Origin: Phytophthora hibernalis
Taxonomy: Eukaryota > Oomycota > Peronosporomycetes > Peronosporales > Peronosporaceae
Direction of reading: 5' to 3'
NCBI GenBank assembly: GCA_012656075.1
Contig: JAAKBF010000255.1
Location: 248,001 to 312,000 of the forward strand
Length of the DNA: 64,000 nt
Below are positions 56,866-64,000 of this stretch, in pieces (position 1 is the first letter of the stretch; each line of letters begins with the position of its first letter). Position numbers and translations under genes: made by a program. The notes beneath the pieces were generated by a model. The model was not told the DNA's origin, ran no database searches, and was given only the letters and a program-made list of their open reading frames with translations.

Positions 56866-57364
56866 ATTTGTCTCGCATTGTGTGTCAATCCCGCACCACG
56901 TCATAAACGAAAATCACCCTCGTCCATACACAATGTAACTATTTTGAAGCTACCTGCACTGGATGGGCCAAGGTTGGAGTGGTATTATTATAATAGGTTC
57001 CTGGTTGATCTCCATCCCAGATCTTTGAGCTACAAGATTCACAGGGACGATCGATCGGGCAAAATAAAAACTTTGTCTCCTCATCCTACCCGGCTCCCAC
57101 TGTGAATATTGTGACCTCCGCCACAAACTTACTGCTTCGAATCGAGCTTTTTTAATAGTCAATGCAAGTTACCTGAAATTATCTTATACTACTGACCCAT
57201 TCATTGGCTCGATCTCTATTTGCACTGGCCTGCATCTCCCCGTTTGAGCAAGCTAATTCTTTTGGCGATGATCTTAGAGCAATATGCTCTGCTCTATGGG
57301 TGACAAGACTTCCAATAATTCCAATAAGCAATACAGAACTGTAGTTACTTTGCAACGGGAAATC

Positions 57365-58115
57365 TCATGGATCAGTTGCGATGTCGTAAGGTGAATAGTC
57401 ACCTGCGGCTCAACGCCGCGAAACATGGTAGGTTGAGTGCAACGTTTGATGCGAATGATACTGCCGTCTGCCGGTAGACCATTTTCCGTGATGCGGTCTG
57501 CATAGAAGACCTTTGCTATGGGCAATATCGTGTTGACGTAGGTTTCCTTGGTGTCATAGTCATCCTTGAATGTCTAGTGTACAAATGAATATTAGTATGA
57601 CAGTACAGTCTTGAATGCGTCAAAAATCACCAAACCTTCCATCTGCAGCTCTTCGACTGATTCAGGAGCCTGTGCGTCGACCAAGTGAATCTTCAGCATG
57701 TCCGCTTTGCCGTAGTTATGACGCGAAGTCCACACGACTTTCATGCGAATAACCGCATCTAGAGTCTTTGCTCCAATGCTTTGCGAGATCAAATCCGAAA
57801 CCTCTGCGTAAAATATCACGTTAGTCCAATTTCATAAAATTTGTGTCGATGGGTCATATACCTTTTCGAGTAGTTACCACAGATTTTGGTTGGGTGCCTT
57901 GCCAGATTTCAGCAACTCGCGCGTTTGTTGGCACGCGGTCGTAGTGTGCGCTTGTTGGTTGCCGTCGGCTGCTGCACATACAACATATTTAAATCTGTAA
58001 GGCTAACTGTTGCAGGCCAATGAAGATAAGTTGCCTTTCGCGCAGTGTTTTCTGCAGCACTTCTGTTTTCAATATTTGCAGTATTGTCGCGGTCTCGCTT
58101 AGACATTCCCGCCAT
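57365..58115 (-). pseudogene. Array gene copy 2
   Basis: Same gene as 55400-56153. Three one-base contractions break the model: four T instead of five at 57884-57887 and in the run near 58049, and GTAAGG instead of GTAAAGG near 57387. These may be sequencing errors. Confidence 0.6.
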
Positions 58116-59323
58116 CTTGCAAATTTGCAAAGTGTAGCAACGTCAGTGGAGCTCAGATAAAAATGATAATCGATGTCGTTGGTAGAAAACGCCGCTTCAA
58201 GCATACGTACATGGTTGTGTGTAGCTATCCGATCGAAGGCTCATACGCCTACCTGGGAAATCATCCTGTACATCCATTCCTGATCCTTGATCTTCATGTA
58301 CCAGGGGACAATGCGCCGTCGACGTGCCGGGACAAAATTATTTTTGCCCTGCGCATCCTGTCAAAACCTGAAACCGTTGTCGCCGAAAGGATTCGGCGAG
58401 CGTACTGCCACGTTGAAGCTGTCATCACCACCTCCACCTCATGTAGCGAGGCAACCCGCCGCTGACGGGCCGGGACAAAATAAAATGTTTGTCCTGCCAC
58501 CAAACTTCGGTCCGAAAAGACCCGGCGAGTGTACCTTAACGTTGAAGCTGTCGTCGCCTCCGTAGTGGGTCAGGACAGAGTATCTGAAAGTCTAAGCTAC
58601 ACGCTGCCATTGGCGAGGACGATTTGTCATGGCCCGGAATTATTAACCGCTCAGGCGTTGATCTGCGAATTGATCTACTTTGAACAGCTATTGAGCTGGT
58701 TGATCGATGTGGAGCTAGAAATATTCGCATCCTTGAACTCCAAGTGCAACAGGGACAACCCGCCGCAGACGTGCCGGGACCAAATAAACTGTTTGTCCTG
58801 TGCTTTGTTGAAGCTGCCGTCAGCACATTTGTCTCGCATTGTGTGTCAATCCCGCACCACGTCATAAACGAAAATCACCCTCGTCCATACACAATGTAAC
58901 TATTTTGAAGCTACCTGCACTGGATGGGCCAAGGTTGGAGTGGTATTATTATAATAGGTTCCTGGTTGATCTCCATCCCAGATCTTTGAGCTACAAGATT
59001 CACAGGGACGATCGATCGGGCAAAATAAAAACTTTGTCTCCTCATCCTACCCGGCTCCCACTGTGAATATTGTGACCTCCGCCACAAACTTACTGCTTCG
59101 AATCGAGCTTTTTAATAGTCAATGCAAGTTACCTGAAATTATCTTATACTACTGACCCATTCATTGGCTCGATCTCTATTTGCACTGGCCTGCATCTCCC
59201 CGTTTGAGCAAGCTAATTCTTTTGGCGATGATCTTAGAGCAATATGCTCTGCTCTATGGGTGACAAGACTTCCAATAATTCAATAAGCAATACAGAACTG
59301 TAGTTACTTTGCAACGGAAAATC

Positions 59324-60076
59324 TCATGGATCAGTTGCGATGTCGTAAAGGTGAATAGTCACCTGCGGCTCAACGCCGCGAAACATGGTAAGGTTGAGTG
59401 CAACGTTTGATGCGAATGATACTGCCGTCTGCCGGTAGACCATTTTCCGTGATGCGGTCTGCATAGAAGACCTTTGCTATGGGCAATATCGTGTTGACGT
59501 AGGTTTCCTTGGTGTCATAGTCATCCTTGAATGTCTAGTGTACAAATGAATATTAGTATGACAGTACAGTCTTGAATGCGTCAAAAATCACCAAACCTTC
59601 CATCTGCAGCTCTTCGACTGATTCAGGAGCCTGTGCGTCGACCAAGTGAATCTTCAGCATGTCCGCTTTGCCGTAGTTATGACGCGAAGTCCACACGACT
59701 TTCATGCGAATAACCGCATCTAGAGTCTTTGCTCCAATGCTTTGCGAGATCAAATCCGAAACCTCTGCGTAAAATATCACGTTAGTCCAATTTCATAAAA
59801 TTTGTGTCGATGGGTCATATACCTTTTCAGTAGTTACCACAGATTTTGGTTGGGTGCCTTGCCAGATTTCAGCAACTCGCGCGTTTGTTGGCACGCGGTC
59901 GTAGTGTGCGCTTGTTGGTTGCCGTCGGCTGCTGCACATACAACATATTTAAATCTGTAAGGCTAACTGTTGCAGGCCAATGAAGATAAGTTGCCTTTCG
60001 CGCAGTGTTTTTCTGCAGCACTTCTGTTTTCAATATTTGCAGTATTGTCGCGGTCTCGCTTAGACATTCCCGCCAT
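59324..60076 (-). pseudogene. Array gene copy 3
   Basis: Same gene. It has four T at 59844-59847, a missing G in TTTTCAGTAG near 59827, and an extra A in GGTAAGGTTG near 59390. It is broken as read. Confidence 0.6.
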
Positions 60077-61285
60077 CTTGCAAATTTGCAAAGTGTAGCA
60101 ACGTCAGTGGAGCTCAGATAAAAATGATAATCGATGTCGTTGGTAGAAAACGCCGCTTCAAGCATACGTACATGGTTGTGTGTAGCTATCCGATCGAAGG
60201 CTCATACGCCTACCTGGGAAATCATCCTGTACATCCATTCCTGATCCTTGATCTTCATGTACCAGGGGACAATGCGCCGTCGACGTGCCGGGACAAAATT
60301 ATTTTTGCCCTGCGCATCCTGTCAAAACCTGAAACCGTTGTCGCCGAAAGGATTCGGCGAGCGTACTGCCACGTTGAAGCTGTCATCACCACCTCCACCT
60401 CATGTAGCGAGGCAACCCGCCGCTGACGGGCCGGGACAAAATAAAATGTTTGTCCTGCCACCAAACTTCGGTCCGAAAAAGACCCGGCGAGTGTACCTTA
60501 ACGTTGAAGCTGTCGTCGCCTCCGTAGTGGGTCAGGACAGAGTATCTGAAAGTCTAAGCTACACGCTGCCATTGGCGAGGACGATTTGTCATGGCCCGGA
60601 ATTATTAACCGCTCAGGCGTTGATCTGCGAATTGATCTACTTTGAACAGCTATTGGCTGGTTGATCGATGTGGAGCTAGAAATATTCGCATCCTTGAACT
60701 CCAAGTGCAACAGGGACAACCCGCCGCAGACGTGCCGGGACCAAATAAACTGTTTGTCCTGTGCTTTGTTGAAGCTGCCGTCAGCACATTTGTCTCGCAT
60801 TGTGTGTCAATCCCGCACCACGTCATAAACGAAAATCACCCTCGTCCATACACAATGTAACTATTTTGAAGCTACCTGCACTGGATGGGCCAAGGTTGGA
60901 GTGGTATTATTATAATAGGTTCCTGGTTGATCTCCATCCCAGATCTTTGAGCTACAAGATTCACAGGGACGATCGATCGGGCAAAATAAAAACTTTGTCT
61001 CCTCATCCTACCCGGCTCCCACTGTGAATATTGTGACCTCCGCCACAAACTTACTGCTTCGAATCGAGCTTTTTAATAGTCAATGCAAGTTACCTGAAAT
61101 TATCTTATACTACTGACCCATTCATTGGCTCGATCTCTATTTGCACTGGCCTGCATCTCCCCGTTTGAGCAAGCTAATTCTTTTGGCGATGATCTTAGAG
61201 CAATATGCTCTGCTCTATGGGTGACAAGACTTCCAATAATTCCAATAAGCAATACAGAACTGTAGTTACTTTGCAACGGGAAATC

Positions 61286-62041
61286 TCATGGATCAGTTGC
61301 GATGTCGTAAAGGTGAATAGTCACCTGCGGCTCAACGCCGCTTGAAACATGGTAGGTTGAGTGCAACGTTTGATGCGAATGATACTGCCGTCTGCCGGTA
61401 GACCATTTTCCGTGATGCGGTCTGCATAGAAGACCTTTGCTATGGGCAATATCGTGTTGACGTAGGTTTCCTTGGTGTCATAGTCATCCTTGAATGTCTA
61501 GTGTACAAATGAATATTAGTATGACAGTACAGTCTTGAATGCGTCAAAAATCACCAAACCTTCCATCTGCAGCTCTTCGACTGATTCAGGAGCCTGTGCG
61601 TCGACCAAGTGAATCTTCAGCATGTCCGCTTTGCCGTAGTTATGACGCGAAGTCCACACGACTTTCATGCGAATAACCGCATCTAGAGTCTTTGCTCCAA
61701 TGCTTTGCGAGATCAAATCCGAAACCTCTGCGTAAAATATCACGTTAGTCCAATTTCATAAAATTTGTGTCGATGGGTCATATACCTTTTCGAGTAGTTA
61801 CCACAGATTTTTGGTTGGGTGCCTTGCCAGATTTCAGCAACTCGCGCGTTTGTTGGCACGCGGTCGTAGTGTGCGCTTGTTGGTTGCCGTCGGCTGCTGC
61901 ACATACAACATATTTAAATCTGTAAGGCTAACTGTTGCAGGCCAATGAAGATAAGTTGCCTTTCGCGCAGTGTTTTTCTGCAGCACTTCTGTTTTCAATA
62001 TTTGCAGTATTGTCGCGGTCTCGCTTAGACATTCCCGCCAT
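61286..62041 (-). pseudogene. Array gene copy 4
   Basis: Same gene. Exons 1-3 are open (five T at 61808-61812). The last exon carries two extra bases (GCCGCTTGAAAC) near 61341, changing the C-terminus. Confidence 0.6.
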
Positions 62042-63252
62042 CTTGCAAATTTGCAAAGTGTAGCAACGTCAGTGGAGCTCAGATAAAAATGATAATCGAT
62101 GTCGTTGGTAGAAAACGCCGCTTCAAGCATACGTACATGGTTGTGTGTAGCTATCCGATCGAAGGCTCATACGCCTACCTGGGAAATCATCCTGTACATC
62201 CATTCCTGATCCTTGATCTTCATGTACCAGGGGACAATGCGCCGTCGACGTGCCGGGACAAAATTATTTTTTTGCCCTGCGCATCCTGTCAAAACCTGAA
62301 ACCGTTGTCGCCGAAAGGATTCGGCGAGCGTACTGCCACGTTGAAGCTGTCATCACCACCTCCACCTCATGTAGCGAGGCAACCCGCCGCTGACGGGCCG
62401 GGACAAAATAAAATGTTTGTCCTGCCCCAAACTTCGGTCCGAAAAGACCCGGCGAGTGTACCTTAACGTTGAAGCTGTCGTCGCCTCCGTAGTGGGTCAG
62501 GACAGAGTATCTGAAAGTCTAAGCTACACGCTGCCATTGGCGAGGACGATTTGTCATGGCCCGGAATTATTAACCGCTCAGGCGTTGATCTGCGAATTGA
62601 TCTACTTTGAACAGCTATTGAGCTGGTTGATCGATGTGGAGCTAGAAATATTCGCATCCTTGAACTCCAAGTGCAACAGGGACAACCCGCCGCAGACGTG
62701 CCGGGACCAAATAAACTGTTTGTCCTGTGCTTTGTTGAAGCTGCCGTCAGCACATTTGTCTCGCATTGTGTGTCAATCCCGCACCACGTCATAAACGAAA
62801 ATCACCCTCGTCCATACACAATGTAACTATTTTTGAAGCTACCTGCACTGGATGGGCCAAGGTTGGAGTGGTATTATTATAATAGGTTCCTGGTTGATCT
62901 CCATCCCAGATCTTTGAGCTACAAGATTCACAGGGACGATCGATCGGGCAAAATAAAAACTTTGTCTCCTCATCCTACCCGGCTCCCACTGTGAATATTG
63001 TGACCTCCGCCACAAACTTACTGCTTCGAATCGAGCTTTTTAATAGTCAATGCAAGTTACCTGAAATTATCTTATACTACTGACCCATTCATTGGCTCGA
63101 TCTCTATTTGCACTGGCCTGCATCTCCCCGTTTGAGCAAGCTAATTCTTTTGGCGATGATCTTAGAGCAATATGCTCTGCTCTATGGGTGACAAGACTTC
63201 CAATAATTCCAATAAGCAATACAGAACTGTAGTTACTTTGCAACGGGAAATC

Positions 63253-64000
63253 TCATGGATCAGTTGCGATGTCGTAAAGGTGAATAGTCACCTGCGGCTC
63301 AACGCCGCGAAACATGGTAGGTTGAGTGCAACGTTTGATGCGAATGATACTGCCGTCTGCCGGTAGACCATTTTCCGTGATGCGGTCTGCATAGAAGACC
63401 TTGCTATGGGCAATATCGTGTTGACGTAGGTTTCCTTGGTGTCATAGTCATCCTTGAATGTCTAGTGTACAAATGAATATTAGTATGACAGTACAGTCTT
63501 GAATGCGTCAAAAATCACCAAACCTTCCATCTGCAGCTCTTCGACTGATTCAGGAGCCTGTGCGTCGACCAAGTGAATCTTCAGCATGTCCGCTTTGCCG
63601 TAGTTATGACGCGAAGTCCACACGACTTTCATGCGAATAACCGCATCTAGAGTCTTTGCTCCAATGCTTTGCGAGATCAAATCCGAAACCTCTGCGTAAA
63701 ATATCACGTTAGTCCAATTTCATAAAATTTGTGTCGATGGGTCATATACCTTTTCGAGTAGTTACCACAGATTTTGGTTGGGTGCCTTGCCAGATTTCAG
63801 CAACTCGCGCGTTTGTTGGCACGCGGTCGTAGTGTGCGCTTGTTGGTTGCCGTCGGCTGCTGCACATACAACATATTTAAATCTGTAAGGCTAACTGTTG
63901 CAGGCCAATGAAGATAAGTTGCCTTTCGCGCAGTGTTTTTCTGCAGCACTTCTGTTTTCAATATTTGCAGTATTGTCGCGGTCTCGCTTAGACATTCCCG
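63253..64000 (-). pseudogene. Array gene copy 5, cut by window end
   Basis: Same gene. The start codon lies just beyond the right edge. It has four T at 63772-63775. Confidence 0.6.

Larger units (their letters stand above)
55338..64000. repeat. Tandem array of about 1.96-kb units, running off the window
   Basis: Units begin with ACAAGACTTCCAATAATTC at 55338, 57303, 59263, 61224 and 63191, so unit lengths are 1965, 1960, 1961 and 1967 bp. The fifth unit is cut at 64000. Copies are nearly identical and differ mostly by single-base indels in homopolymers. Each holds one minus-strand gene (left part) and about 1.1 kb of non-coding sequence with repeated hairpins (right part). Confidence 0.98.

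Noticed and set aside
56201..56906. Plus- and minus-strand frames of 69-138 residues repeated in every array unit
   Set aside because: They cover the hairpin sub-repeats, change frame between copies and show no motif. The minus-strand four-exon gene explains the coding signal better.
55338..64000. rDNA or satellite DNA
   Set aside because: No rRNA-like sequence. The units carry a spliced gene model.

Overview
The window reads as a transposon-rich accessory region of an oomycete nuclear genome, most likely Phytophthora or a close relative. The evidence is eukaryotic gene structure (short GT-AG introns), an oomycete-type initiator element upstream of four related secreted-protein genes, and a mix of oomycete-like MULE, Copia, DIRS, Crypton-type and Helitron elements. 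I found no rRNA or tRNA gene, CRISPR array or bacterial operon. Only two genes are clearly intact (12916-13926 and 44881-45990), plus one fully open four-exon gene model in a tandem array (55400-56153).

Layout. 1-0.5 kb: edge fragment of an unidentified, broken gene. 0.85-6.4 kb: decayed MULE transposase (853-4760) followed on the same strand by a Ulp1-type C48 cysteine protease that is split by a 313-bp solo LTR with a 5-bp target duplication. 8.1-11.6 kb: Copia-1 (minus), which has lost its reverse transcriptase. 12.9-13.9 kb: secreted-protein gene A. 15-17 kb: MULE-2, split by a 424-bp MITE-like insertion. 17.2-19.4 kb: a broken pre-SET/SET gene on the minus strand, convergent with MULE-2. 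20.5-21.3 kb: MULE-4 remnant. 23.8-27.6 kb: DIRS-like tyrosine-recombinase retrotransposon. 28.7-30.1 kb: Crypton-type recombinase (minus).

30.6-46 kb: the rest of the secreted-protein family. Gene B (minus) and gene C (plus) form a large, nearly identical inverted repeat around a minisatellite and MULE-3. Gene C is chimeric: its body matches gene B and its tail matches gene A. It is split by Copia-2, a near full-length element with a GTACC target duplication. Gene D is intact and has a GPI-anchor-type tail. 46.6-47.4 kb: Myb/SANT-like transposon-associated protein. 48.8-55.0 kb: Helitron (minus) with Rep and PIF1-type helicase remnants.

55.3 kb to the right edge: a tandem array of about 1.96-kb units (four complete, one cut by the window end). 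Each unit carries one minus-strand gene with very short introns and an upstream region holding repeated hairpins. The encoded 208-residue protein is unrecognised, but its second half has the spacing of a POT1/TEBP-type telomeric OB-fold. That match is a hypothesis only.

Caution: the array copies differ mainly by one-base changes in homopolymers, and genes B and C are each broken by one such change. Some pseudogene calls here may therefore be consensus errors in the assembly. Except for genes A-D and the array genes, nearly all coding content is mobile-element protein in various stages of decay.
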